DNA from: Maratus speciosus | Lineage: Eukaryota; Arthropoda; Arachnida; Araneae; Salticidae | NCBI GenBank assembly: GCA_963932465.1 | Contig: OZ010791.1 | Location: 319,234,283 to 319,298,282, forward strand | Direction of reading: 5' to 3' | DNA length: 64,000 nt | Shown here: positions 1-10,869 of the stretch, piece by piece | Layout: each line of letters begins with the position of its first letter | Position numbering within the stretch: the first letter of the stretch is position 1 | Notes under the pieces: model-generated | Database searches by the model: none | Told to the model about the DNA's origin: nothing | What the model saw: only the letters and a program-made list of their open reading frames with translations | Translations under genes and position numbers: made by a program

Positions 1-44
1 TGTAACGTACATCGTTAATGTATAATGTGAATCTTATATATGTA

Positions 45-841
45 CAGTCGGTCTTCGTTATCCCGACACACCCGGTTTTCACAACGCTCCGCTTGTTACG
101 TCACTTTTTCAAGTCCCGATTTTCTGTATATGATTTTAATGTAAAATAACTCCGTATTTTACGTCGTTGAATAAATTTCATTTCCGGAAAAATTCGGTTT
201 TCATAATCCATCTTATAAGCACTGAAATCAAGCGGGAAGAAATATCTTAGCCAAACTTTTAAAAAAAGTGTCTAAAATACCCGTTGAGATAAATGCGAAT
301 TTTTACTTCAATCCTTTATCGGAATAAATAAACTCACACACTATGAATGACATACTTAAGCTCCAGATAGACGCATCAGTCTGTTCGCGGTCTTTCTATT
401 CTCGTCAGGCGGCGCTTTCTTGTGGTTACACGACGTTTTTCATCTGACTAAAACCAAAGCATTGCATTGCATTAAAACGATCAGAAATTATCTAGCATCT
501 ATTTCTGAAACAACGGATACTGATTACAAATCACTGTATAACATTAAAACATAATTGCAGGAATCACATCTAGGGATAAGCAAACCTTAATTCATCAATA
601 TTGCATGTAACAATAAAAAACAAGTCATTTGCATTCTGATTTTTATTCTTTTAAATTTTGTTTTTGTGTTTATTTTGTTTAATAATGTTTTATTGCTTAA
701 ACTTCAAAAACAGTTATGAATCTAAAATTGTCTCAAATTAATAATAAACATATTTTTCTCCAAATCCGGTTACCGCGACACTCCGCTTATGACGGCACTT
801 TTTTATGGTCATTAGAGTGTCGGGATAACGAGGTTCGACTG
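45..841. mobile_element. Non-autonomous pogo/Tigger-type DNA transposon
   Basis: The ends are inverted repeats. The left end reads CAGTCGGTCTTCGTTATCCC and the right end, read on the minus strand, CAGTCGAACCTCGTTATCCC. The similarity runs on for about 70 bp, through GACACxCC and CTCCGCTTxTxACG. Each end is flanked by TA (43-44 and 842-843), as expected of the TA duplication made by Tc1/mariner/pogo transposases. CAGTCRAACCTCGTTATCC resembles ends of pogo/Tigger elements. At 797 bp with no credible ORF (the 65-residue frame at 716-913 runs through the right TIR) it is a deletion derivative. The boundaries are seen in the sequence; the superfamily is inferred from the termini. Confidence 0.72.
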
Positions 842-843
842 TA

Positions 844-1656
844 TTTAGAAAGTGATTTTTTCGATAGGTGCCGTTATGTTTTCACATTAAAATTTTCCTA
901 TTTGTTTTTTTAAGAATATCACAAATTAAGAGGGATTGGAGTATTCTTAATGCAAATTTAGGTGCCATGATTTATTGGAGAAAAAATCGCGTGATTTAAC
1001 TTTTAGTAATAATATATAGAATAGCTAAAACGAATACAGTTAATCAAACTACAGACGGATTCTGTAATAATAAGAATTAGTGTGTTGATATGTAAAACAA
1101 AATATGGAGAGAAAGTTATTCTATTTAGGATAATTTGAATATGAATATATTTCATCGAAATTAATCTCAGAAAGTAATTTAGAAGAAAGAAGATTAAATT
1201 CACATTACAATTATATTATTTATTAATCTAAAATTTATCCTCTATAAGGTAGAAGGTACAGTTCACACTAAGTAATTTCTATAAACATAAAGTTTTATCA
1301 ACTACATTACGTAAATTATTCCAAGGTAAAGATTTAATATTTAAAGGCCCGTGATAAAACCTTGATAGAGAAATTTTGTGAGATTTGAGATGACTGAACC
1401 ACGTGTAAGCTTGAGAAGCGTACTATTGTACAGAAATCTTTAACCAACGTAAAAATGTAGGAAATCTATTAAAAATCACAAATAAAAATGGGTATTAAAG
1501 GAAATGAGCATTAAAAGTCTACGCACATCTTTGAAATACCCCTGAATAACTAATTTCTGTATATTTACCGTTTTCTTCTTGACCCTTTAATTAATAATGC
1601 CTATATAGTTTTATGCGTTTATAAATCATATTTTATTCGAATTATCTGTATTCTAG
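844..1656. other. AT-rich stretch upstream of the first visible exon; probably intron
   Basis: No credible exon was found on either strand. It ends in a polypyrimidine-rich stretch and a consensus acceptor (ttctgtattctag) whose AG is at 1655-1656. The next exon continues a CUB domain, so this is best read as intron sequence of the CULD-like gene, with the 5' exons upstream of the window. Confidence 0.55.
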
Positions 1657-2063
1657 TTCATCATGTCTTCGCGGATACATGGAGGTGGAAGATAGCCGTC
1701 CGGTTAATCCCAGAAAACGTTCTATTCGTGTGAGGCGTCGAGCTAAAAAGAAAGGTGTTCCTAGAAGGAAAGGGGATACATTAAAATCGGCTTCAGGATC
1801 TTTCTGTGGAGGTCTTATAGGTCCATCTGCTACTTTTTATAGCACAGGTGATCAAGTGAAACTAACAGTTTTTGTACCACCACAAGGAGCAGCAGGTCAA
1901 CCAGTTGCACCTCGCCTGTACCTTACATACAGGTTTTTGGAAATGAATGATGAAACAGACCATCCTATGGCACATGGAAACATTGCAACAGGATCAAAAT
2001 GTGATGCAGTGCTAACCAATTGTCACTTTAGAAAGTGCGTCATAAGGTCTCCTAATTATCCAG
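1657..2063 (+). CDS. Culd: CULD-like internal exon: rest of CUB 1 and start of CUB 2
   Basis: The acceptor AG is at 1655-1656 and the donor CAG|GTATAA follows 2063. The Met codon at 1679 is not the start: the frame is open upstream to the acceptor, giving SSCLRGYMEVED. This supplies the Cys and the G-Y-M-E-V strand of a CUB domain (compare C..DYVEVRDG). The domain goes on with an unusually basic loop (RKRSIRVRRRAKKK), then FCGG, an SSG-like loop (YSTGDQVKLTVF) and the closing strand LYLTYRFLE. The exon ends inside the SPNYPG motif that opens the next CUB. The basic loop resembles a furin-type site and may be cleaved. Confidence 0.78.
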
Positions 2064-2563
2064 GTATAAAAATGCTTTAGAAGTGGATATTGTCTGATGA
2101 TAATGTAAAACATTGTAATGGTTCTTTCTTTTTATCCAATTGCATCCAAAGCGTAAATATGCGTCCATTTCAGGAATTTCTTAATTATTCAGAAATTCGG
2201 AATCCATGTCAGAAATTCCGAAAAATGTTTTATTTTATGTAAACATGAAATGTCTGTCATTAATTAAAGCAAATAGCTTTGATTAATGGCATTACTGTTC
2301 ACACTGATTAATGACATATTGACTTACTAATTATAGTTTCTAGCATAATTTCGGAATTTCTGGCTAAAAAAAATTCTGACATGCATGTTTTGGTTACAAA
2401 TGGGTTAATGCAGTGACTACAAATTTTACAAAAGTTATATTACGTATTCTTTATGATCTTGTCAGAATTTCTTAATAACAATTAATTTCAGATAATATTT
2501 GTTTTATTTTATCTTATTACCTGTTGTAACATTATGTATACAGGATCACCGAAAGAGCTTAGA

Positions 2564-2600
<37 letters not shown>

Positions 2601-5600
2601 CGTTACGGATACGTAAGCAATGTAAATTGATTAAATATCCAATAAATATTTATCTAAGATGACGTTTTTTATAAAAATAGTTCTACCATTTCTTTTTTAA
2701 GAAATACAGATTTTAAATTGTTATACGATAAAATTAAAGCGCATTTCAATTTCTTTGAGACACTCTTTATATACTAAATACGTTCAAAATGTAAAGTACA
2801 TACTACATCAGTACTTCAGTCAAAAAAAAATATTAATGTAGTTACCAAACAATCTTAAATTCAGACATGATTTCACGATAAAATGCAGTATTTGATGGGT
2901 TACTATAGATTTTTAGATAACACATAGCTACTATGTTCAAACATTCTTTCTTTAATGTGCATTGAACTTTCTTATTCTCTCCTTGTTGAATTTTAGGAAG
3001 CGTTTGAAATATTTTAAAGCCCTACTTTATAAGAAATAATAATTAGTTAAAATTAGTAAGTTATATTCAACATGATTGTAAAACGCACCAAATTAAAGCG
3101 CAAGTGTTTATTAAAATGATTGTATCGATATTCTTTGAATTAACTATGTTCTTAAAGGTAAAAAAAAAACTATTAGTGCAAATGAAATAATATTATTTAC
3201 TTTTCTCTAATAAGATTGGCTTTCCTTCTGCATAAAATCCTTCATTGTTTTTATATATATTCTCAGAACATAAGTGATAATCTAAATAACAATTATTTTA
3301 CTATTATTTATTTAGTCTTCAAACTCAACATTTATACTGAATATTGAAGTACATTGATTGTTTTAATACTGAAAATTGCATGGCGATTCTTAAAGCTGAA
3401 ATTTAAAGTTTTATTTTACACTTTCTAAATGAAATTAAAAAAAAATAAATAAAAAAAAATTCTAATAATAAAACTTATTTGACTGTAAACTCAATATCTT
3501 TTTGATTATTTCTAAATAGTATTCCTATTGAGAAATCGTTAAAAATCACAGAAAAAGGAAAACAAACAGTTTTATTTGAAGTTAAAATGAAATCTGTATT
3601 TTTATGAACTTATGAATTGAATTTTTACTGTAATTTTTAATTGTTTTACTTTTTTCATGTGAATTTCATTTTAAAACATCTCTATGTTAAGATATATAAA
3701 ACTGATATATATACAGTGGGCGTCAAACTATACAGAAGGAAACCGCATAAAACTAAAGGATTTTGTGAAGGGGAGAATTTGACTTCTTATCCCTAGTTCT
3801 GAAAAGGAGTTGTGCTGTACAGTTGTTGTCTCAAATAAGTCTCTTGATGGAGGGAAAAAAATAGCCATTTCTAAATATTATTTCTTCTAATATGGAAGTA
3901 ATCTTCTATACAAAAAAACATAAAAATACAGCAGGTTCATTTTGAAAGGAATTTAATTAACTAGAGAGAAGTAAATGAGATATAATATTTATTGTTACAA
4001 AATTTCTTTATTTTGGTAACCTTCAGCGTCAACAAAACTTCTTCCTTACACCAGTTGGATTCAAATTTACATTACACATGAAGATTCTTTTGTAGAATTT
4101 AAACTTTTCAATTTAAAAAGGAAGTATTTCCCTCTCTATCACATTAAGTTTTCCTATACTAATTTTATAACAGTTTCATATTGCAATACTTTAAAGTATA
4201 TTACTTTATACAAACTTTTACAAACAATATAATTTTAATCTCTGTAAAAAGATAAATAATTGGAAAATGCACTTTAAACATAAATAAAGACGGAAAGTTT
4301 TTAATCTGTCTTAATATATACGAGGAGTTTTACAAAATTGACGTCTAAAACGACAACTTCTATGGTTTTCTAAATTAGAGCCAGTCAAAGTTTGATTGTA
4401 AATATTTTTTAGTAGTTTGTTGCTCAATATCTGCTTTCCAAGTATTCATCGCATTCAAGAGTAAGTACTCCACAATCAGATAAAATAATCTTAGTAATAT
4501 AATAAAATACCAAAAAAATTAAAAAGCGATTTTTTATAATACTTACTTCTTGAACTTTTGTTGAAGTTGCATCAACGACAGTATTACATACCCTAGAAAG
4601 TCGCAGAATTTGGAAACTTCATATATATATATATATATATATATATACAGGGTGTCCGGTCTCAACGGTGTCCAATGGCTAATTCCTAAACCGTTAGTCG
4701 TAGACATATAGTTCTAATTACAAAAATGTTTAAAATCAGGTAAAGAAATATTTTAAAAGCGATTTGGGTCAATAAAAACATTTCTTAAAAAATTACGAAA
4801 TTTAAATTTTTATACGGTCCCCCGGTCCTATAAGTTATATTTAGTAAAATTTTCCTTTTACACTGAAAAATAATACACAAAAAGTCCCGTTATTCTACGA
4901 TTAAAACTGACCGAGTAATAGTCGTTTAAAGTTGGAGCATATTTTTTGCTGCAAATTGGGGGTCATTCACAAATTTAGTCGATATATAATTTCGTCAGAT
5001 ATATTAAAAAAATGGTTGAGAGTAAAATTAACATTGCAATATAAATTTTAAATCTTTAATCATTCTGACACATTAACGCAAAATATACAATTTGTAATAA
5101 ACATTTAAGAAGAAAGAAAAAACACAACTTTTGTTAAATAAAATGATGCTAAATTAACAGCCTCAATTCTTTACAAAATGATACGTATTTTAAAATATTA
5201 TTAGATTACACTAGTCTGCAAAAGATGAGTTATGTCATATTTTTTAGCTTTTGATAATTGATTCTTACGTATTCTGTACTGCTGAATCTGAAATTGACCT
5301 TCATTTTTAACCATGATATCAGGATTTTTCGCAAATTTCAAAGTCTAAAAGTTCAAAGTTAAAATTCAATCTCCTCCCCCATCTCATCGGATCACTCAGC
5401 TATTTAGCTGTAAGAATCCCAGGATAAGCAAAAATATCGAATAAATTATGGAATAAAATAAATCAAAAAAGTTTTACATATGTTTTATAGTATGAGATTT
5501 TCGCTATATTTTAACTTACACATTTACGATTTGCAAAAAAATTCTAACGTGATGGTTAAAAATGAAGTTCATTATCAGATTCAGTGCTATAAAGTACGTA

Positions 5601-8600
5601 AAAATCAATTATCAAAAGTTAAAAAACACAACCATCTCCTCTACTTTATAGTATCAGATTTTTGTTATTCTTTAAATTTAACAATTTATGATTTGCGAAA
5701 TATGTTATCCTGTAAAATAAGTATAAATGGTAATCACAGAAAATCATAATAATATTAGATTGTTATTGGATTTGCGCCAGTATGTAAAATGTAATCTCGA
5801 TCGGATATTTAAAAGTGAGTTAAAGTTCGAATACAAATTTTGAACTGGAAAAACATACATAATCGTTAAAGTAACATAAAAACTTATAAAGATAACATAA
5901 TTTTTGTTAAAAGAAATCATAAAAGAAACAGTCTCAAATCCTGACAAAATAAAACATATGTTATTTTAGCCAATCTGAAATTTAATAAAGTTTAACTTAA
6001 TCGTAATACTTATACGATTTTTTTTCAAAGCGCAGATACACATGAAATAAGATGTTCGAATACTTTAAGCACTTGGTATGTAATCTTTCAAAGCCAAGCC
6101 GAACTCATTTGTTTTCAGAGCAGAAAAGTGGCATAAGTTGTGCATTTTAAAAGTTTCATAACTCGCTCAATTTTAGAGTTATATGAATGGGACTTTTTTG
6201 CCTTACTTGTCAGTGTAATAGGAAAATTTGACTAAATATAACTTATAGGACCGGGGGACCGTATAAAAATTTAAATTTCATAATTTTTTAAGAAATGTTT
6301 TTATTGACCCAAATCGCTTTTAAAATATTTCTTTACCTGATTTAAAACATTTTTGTAATTGGATCTATATGTCTATGACTAACAGTTTAAGAATTAGCCA
6401 TTGGACACCGTTGAGGCCGGACACCCTGTATATCACAAGTTCTTTTACAGGGCAGTGTTAAATTCTAGTATATCGACTTAATAAAAGTTTCTTTTACTTC
6501 TTTTACTAGAAATAATTATACTTTAGTTTTCATAATATGTATCATAGTTAATTTTATATACCAAGACAAATAATACTAATAAATAAATATTTATATTATA
6601 CACTATTAGCTGATTAATGTAATTTCTAATTCTTTCTTTTTTTCAGGGTTCTATTTACGAAACATATCATGTCTTTATTGGGTACGGCAAGACTCTGCTC
6701 CTCCTGGAAAAACTGCACATATAGAAGTGAATCAAATTAATGAATTCAAAATAAACATACCAAGTGGGCATACGAACAATGATAAATATAAACCTGGAAC
6801 TTTGACTTCAGACTGTGCTGGAGATACTATAAAGATTTACGACGGAAGAACAACAGAAGCACCACTTTTAGCTGACTTTTGTGGTGCAGGACCTTTACCA
6901 ACAATCCGATCAAGTGGTCCAGACCTTCTTGTGCAGTTAGTTAGTGTTCCTTCTCAGCCTTTAGCCAAAACGCATTTTGAACTAGATGTTCAAGTACATT
7001 TTGCCCGTAACCCTTCAGCATATCGTGTAATGTCCGAAGGTTGCTCTGTAACTGTAGATGGTAGCAGATATCCTGTAGGCATTTTAAAAGCTCCTGATCA
7101 TTCCTTACCCTCGGGAACTACATGCACATATCGAGTGACTGGAAAGAAATCTACAGATCGTGTATGGGTTTATTTTGCTTCATATCATGTTCCCGATCTA
7201 CATCCTTGGACGGATAATGAACGATGCGATGTCGGCAAATTAGAAATTATTCACACAGTGCCAAAGGTCCGACATTCACATCATCACTTCTACAATCAAC
7301 AACCATTTTTAAATTTTGAAAATAATTTAGACTCTCAACAGTCTTCTTCTGTTGATACTTTTTGCGAAAAAAGATCGCCTAAGCAATGTGGGCATGCTTC
7401 TGATTATCCTGATTTAGTACCATCAAGGCCTTGTACATTACCTGAGGAAAGCTATTTGAGTACAGGACCAGAACTTTTATTGAAAATGTCTTATTTTGCA
7501 TCATTAGCTATAAGAGGTAATGAACCATATTTTACAGCACGCTATGAAGTGGTAGATACAGTGAACACACGGCATGGTGTTAATAATAACCCGTGTCTAG
7601 TTTTAATTAATAGTAGAGACTCTCCAACAGGAACGCTAGAATCCCCCAAAAATGTTTTTCTGTATGGTAGAGGTGGATCAAAAGATTTAAAATGTAAATA
7701 TGCCTTAGAAGGAACAATTGAACAAAAAATACTGATAACAGTAGAAGATATACGCTTTTCAAACACAAAAATGTGCGAAACTGTCTATGAACCAGTGGTT
7801 CAGAGGCACAATTGTGACATTTTTGATGAAACAAAATTTGCTGCAATTAATGTCACCGAAATGTGGCAAGACTATGAAGTGTTCGTAGGCTGTGTCTGTG
7901 ATTCAAGTGATCGATTTACTTTAGAATCCGTTGGACATAATGTTCATGTGGAGTTTTTAGTTAAAAATATGGGACCAAGAGACGATTTTAGAACTTTTGG
8001 CTTTCGACTACTGTATGAATTTGTGCCCGCGTCTACTATTTGTCAGAAAGATAACAGTTTACCCCGTGTCTTAAGTGATTCTAAAGGTCTTCTCTCTCTG
8101 AGATTGCACAATGCCTTACCCTCACGTTGCCGGTGGTTGTTAGCAGCACTCCCATCTAGAGCATTATATATTACTGTAAGAGGAACAGCTTTCAATTCTG
8201 AATGTAAAAACAAAATTCTCTTTTTCACTGCGTACAGCAAGAAGCCCTATAGTGGTAAGTATATCTACTCTCAGTAACATTATGAGTTTGTTTAATAAGC
8301 CAGTTCTAAAAGAAATGCAGTAAAACCTCTATAACGGACACACCTCTATAACGGATAATTCTGTTTAGATTACCTATAACTGTATAATTGTACAATTTTA
8401 TCAATGCCGAACGCCTACGAGTAGCTGACAAATTACGCGTTGCCAAGTTGTCCGTTATTCTGTGTTTTTACCATATTATGTTTTGTCTTATTTTTATACA
8501 TCAGGTAAAAGTAAAAAATATACATATGTATAGGAATGTAAATAGAAATACCAGAAATTTTTATATCAGAGCTTGTATGCTAAATTATAAATGAGTGAAA

Positions 8601-10454
8601 TGGACATTGGCTAACTAGACGTCATTTATATCCTTATGCTACGATTTGTGTCCCCCCAAAATGTCAGCCTGTACTCTGAAATGTTTATCAGGTATTAACT
8701 TCTTGTATGGATGTTCTTGTTGATTTGTTCTGTAATCTTTACTTTCGAAGAAATCCTTAAATACCAGACACTGTTAGAAATGACTGAAATTCATGTGTGT
8801 CACATTATCTAGAAACATCACTTTAAGCAATTCCGTAACTGTTCATACTTTCAAGTATGTTTATCCATCTTGTTGGTAGCATATGTACATTTTGCCAAAT
8901 ACAACAATGTTATATGACATGTCACATATTACAAGTAGCAATAACGATTCACACCACTTCATATATCGTTCTCGTTATTAAAAATATATAGAAATTAACC
9001 TGAATGTTTAAAACGTTAAATTTCATACAATATCTACAGAAAGGGGAAATGAAATAAATATTGTTGTAAAAATTTTCTCCATTAATACATGGAAATTATT
9101 CCAGAGAGAAACATTCGCCTTGGATACAATATTTCAAATGAAAATCAAATTTCAAAGTAATTGCTTAAAAGGCGCAAAGGCCAACATAGTGAAAAAGATT
9201 CCAAGCCGGGACTCGAACCCGGGCCATCAGTATAGCGCACTGACGTTCTACCGACTAAACCACTTGGAACGATACACAGCTCGGAAAAATTCTCCCTATT
9301 ATATGTTGACAAGGCTACAAACGCAGCACAAGATTCCGTAGCAGCATCGTAGCAGCGTAGAACGCAGCACAAGATTCCATCTTGTGCTGCGTTTGTAGCC
9401 TTGCCAACATATAATAGTGAGAAATTTTCCGAGCTGTGTATCGTTCCAAGTGGTTTAGTCGGTAGAACGTCAGTGCGCTATACTGATGGCCCGGTTCGAT
9501 TCCGGCTTGGAATCTTTTTCACTATGTTGGCCTTTGCGCCTTTTAAGCAATTACTTTGAAATTTGATTTTCATTTGAAATATTGTATCCAAGGCGAATGT
9601 TTCTCTCTGGAATAATTCCCATGTATTAATATAGTTTCTATCGATGCTGGATTTAATTATGTTTCGTGTTAGCCCCATGTCGGTGGCTCACGATAAATTT
9701 TCCATCTTGTGCTGCGTTTGTAGCCTTACCAACATATAATAGGGAGAAATTTTCCGAGCTGTGTATCGTTCCAAGTGGTTTAGTCGGTAGAACGTCAGTG
9801 CGCTATACTGATGGCCCGGGTTCGAGTCCCGGCTTGGAATCTTTTTCAGTATGTTGGCCTTTGCGCCTTTTAAGCAATTACTTTGAAATTTGATTTTCAT
9901 TTGAAAAATTTTCTCCTTTTGGTAAATCCTGTGCATGAATTAATTTATGTTTATCTGACAGCAATTTATTTTTTATTTGTCTTTTAGTATATTGTGCCTC
10001 ATTAGAAGAGAACTATGAAAATTTCTTCACCGAATCCTGGAAACCAGGTTCTCAGTACTTGTTTGAACCCGATTTAACATTTGTGGAGTTTGTTGTTGCT
10101 GAACCAGGATACTTACAAGTGAACTGGATCGAGGTTATCCGACCGGGAACCAGTCATTGTCCTATTGAATGTCCTGAACTGGAAGCTTGCATAGGTGAAG
10201 AACTAGCATGTGACGGAATTCACCATTGCCCAGTTACAGCGAATGATGAATCGCCTGAAAAATGTGTGACATTTCCGTTTACGCTTGTTGCCGTGTTTTC
10301 ATCAGCTGCTGTGGCTCTAATAACTATGATTATTCTCCTACTTGTGATTAGACATAGACTTAAAAACTCTACAAGCAAAAGCGTTATACCTCCACCAGAA
10401 ATGTACAGAAATGATTGTAAACATTCTTCACTAACAAAAGCTCCTGTCAGGTAG
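1657..10454 (+). CDS. Culd: CULD-like transmembrane protein (CUB domains plus LDLa), 5' end missing
   Basis: Exons 1657-2063, 6647-8254 and 9988-10454 join in frame (both junctions phase 1) to encode about 826 residues. The order is: end of a CUB domain; a second CUB beginning CVIRSPNYPGFYLRNISC across the first junction; a third from EGCSVTVDGS; a fourth from PCLVLINSRD; a degenerate CUB-like segment across the second junction; a six-cysteine LDLa module with CDGxxxC and NDE; a hydrophobic helix (FTLVAVFSSAAVALITMIIL); then a basic stop-transfer (RHRLK) and a ~30-residue tail. It is a type I surface receptor. Drosophila Culd has CUB plus LDLa architecture and acts in endocytic trafficking of rhodopsin and TRPL in photoreceptors. 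The orthology here is inferred from domain order. The start Met and signal peptide are not in the window. Other CUB/LDLa receptors (neuropilin- and tolloid-like) remain possible. Confidence 0.75.
2568..2597. repeat. Poly-T tract in the first intron
   Basis: About 30 consecutive T. Nothing resembling a retroelement body was found next to it. Confidence 0.8.
4648..6428. mobile_element. 1.8 kb foldback DNA transposon, Tc1/mariner-type ends
   Basis: The left end is CAGGGTGTCCGGTCTCAACG and the right end is its near-perfect reverse complement. The terminal inverted repeats are about 295 bp (4648-4945 and 6125-6428) and highly alike, which suggests a recent insertion. TA flanks both sides; the left TA belongs to an (AT)n run. 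The interior is also partly self-complementary: about 5235-5335 pairs with 5525-5630, so most of the element can fold back. It has only two short frames (89 and 67 residues) resembling nothing, so it is non-autonomous. It lies inside the first visible CULD intron. Confidence 0.82.
6647..8254 (+). CDS. Culd: CULD-like large exon: CUB 2 to CUB 4
   Basis: The acceptor is tttttttcag (AG at 6645-6646) and the donor GTAAGT follows 8254. The first codon is completed by G from the previous exon, restoring SPNYPG-FYLRNISC. CUB signatures in order: C-x-WV, DTIKIYDGR, DFCGAG, IRSSGPDLLVQLVS (CUB 2); EGCSVTVDGSRYPVGILKAP, CTYRV, PELLLKMSY, FTARYEV (CUB 3); CLVLINSRDSPTGTLESP, LKCKYALEG, FGFRLLYEFVP (CUB 4). 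A His/Gln/Asn/Ser-rich insertion (HSHHHFYNQQ to the QQSSS stretch) interrupts CUB 3 and probably forms a disordered loop. There are no in-frame stops over 1608 bp and codon use is ordinary for this AT-rich genome. Confidence 0.88.
8318..8470. mobile_element. Small pogo/Tigger-like MITE
   Basis: The left end reads CAGTAAAACCTCTATAACGG and the right end (8449-8470) is an imperfect inverted match, TGTCCGTTAT followed by a degenerate GTTTTTA. The CTATAACGGACA phrase is repeated in tandem at the left. Terminal CAGT...CTATAACGG is common among Tigger-like ends. The right end is weak and the target duplication unclear. Confidence 0.45.
9080..9335 (-). repeat. tRNA-derived SINE, copy 1 (minus strand)
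   Basis: The tRNA-like head at 9199-9270 folds as a complete cloverleaf on the minus strand: acceptor TTCCAAG/CTTGGAA, D-arm, anticodon stem TCAGT/ACTGA, T-arm CCGGG/CCCGG with loop TTCGAGT. Pol III boxes are intact: A box TGGTTTAGTCGG, B box GGTTCGAGTCC. The anticodon loop is GCGCTAT, so position 33 is C rather than the nearly invariant U, which argues against a working tRNA. The unit extends about 65 bp 5' of the head and about 110 bp 3' of it. It forms an inverted pair with the next copy. Confidence 0.75.
9375..9640 (+). repeat. tRNA-derived SINE, copy 2 (plus strand)
   Basis: Reverse complement of copy 1 over about 255 bp, with a spacer of about 40 bp containing short CAGCACAAGATTCC-type direct repeats. 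The similarity includes the flanks beyond the tRNA head (tctctctggaataattccca), so a whole segment was duplicated in inverted orientation. The head (9443-9512) has lost bases in the T-arm and reads CCGGTTCGATTCCGG. Confidence 0.75.
9702..9907 (+). repeat. tRNA-derived SINE, copy 3 (plus strand)
   Basis: Same family as the two copies before it. The head at 9768-9839 is identical to copy 1 on its coding strand, with intact A and B boxes. The body ends at the shared phrase attttcatttga and then passes into unique intron sequence, so this is probably the natural 3' end of the unit. Confidence 0.75.
9988..10454 (+). CDS. Culd: CULD-like last exon: CUB-like end, LDLa, membrane helix, tail
   Basis: The acceptor AG is at 9986-9987. 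A phase-1 join gives SGVYCASLEEN, closing the CUB-like segment begun in the previous exon. The LDLa module has six cysteines (CPIEC, EACIGEELAC, DGIHHC, NDESPEKC) and keeps the acidic calcium-ligand positions. A helix of about 23 hydrophobic residues is followed by RHRLK. The tail (IPPPEMYRN ... LTKAPVR) is short; the YRND stretch is too weak to call a sorting motif. The stop is TAG at 10452. It overlaps a possible donor (CAG|GTAGCA at 10448-10456), so a longer tail by splicing cannot be excluded. Confidence 0.8.
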
Positions 10455-10856
10455 CATTATGCTAACCGGTTCTGGAACTCAGAACCTAATTCTCATGAAC
10501 AGTTAGAAATTTTTGGAAATGATTGTAATATAATGAATATAGATGCCATGCATCCGTTTTATTCTGAGACCAAAGTTTGATTTTCTCAAACATCTGAATT
10601 AAAATTACACACGTCCATGTATATTTTATATTTTTCAAAAATGTGATTTGACATTATAAGTTAACAAAGTGCTTATGACTTTAAAAAAAAACATATCCTT
10701 ATCCCAAACATATGTGATTTACAGGAAAAATTCGAATAGAGGATAATAATAACTGACATTTGTGATGAACAAATAATTAATATGTCTTATTTGGAATATT
10801 AACCACTTAATTTATGTAAAAAGTTAATGCTGCTATGGTAGAAGGAATATTCTTTA

Positions 10857-10862
10857 AATAAA
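10857..10862 (+). promoter_or_regulatory. Candidate polyadenylation signal AATAAA
   Basis: First canonical AATAAA after the TAG stop of the CULD-like gene, about 400 bp downstream. In DNA this AT-rich such hexamers occur by chance. Confidence 0.4.
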
Positions 10863-10869
10863 AAATATA

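Larger units (their letters stand above)
2064..6646 (+). other. Intron of the CULD-like gene (4583 bp)
   Basis: The donor is GTATAA and the acceptor a strong tract (tctttctttttttcag). It contains a poly-T run (about 2568-2597), an (AT)n microsatellite at 4621-4647 and a 1781 bp foldback transposon ending 218 bp before the acceptor. A lone mariner-like motif (acagtgggcgtcaaac, near 3712) has no partner. I see no coding sequence in it. Confidence 0.75.
8255..9987 (+). other. Intron of the CULD-like gene (1733 bp)
   Basis: The donor is GTAAGT and the acceptor tttgtcttttag. It carries one pogo-like MITE and three SINE copies; the last SINE ends about 80 bp before the acceptor. Confidence 0.8.

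Noticed and set aside
716..913. 65-residue ORF as an upstream exon of the CULD-like gene
   Set aside because: It runs through the right TIR of the pogo-type element and has no CUB-like or signal-peptide features.
3712..3760. Mariner-like terminus acagtgggcgtcaaac in the CULD intron
   Set aside because: No inverted partner was found within the intron, so no element could be delimited.
9199..9270. A functional tRNA gene with anticodon GCU
   Set aside because: The cloverleaf is complete, but position 33 is C, other copies and shared flanks exist within 700 bp, and the sequence continues into a common 3' body, so a SINE explains it better.
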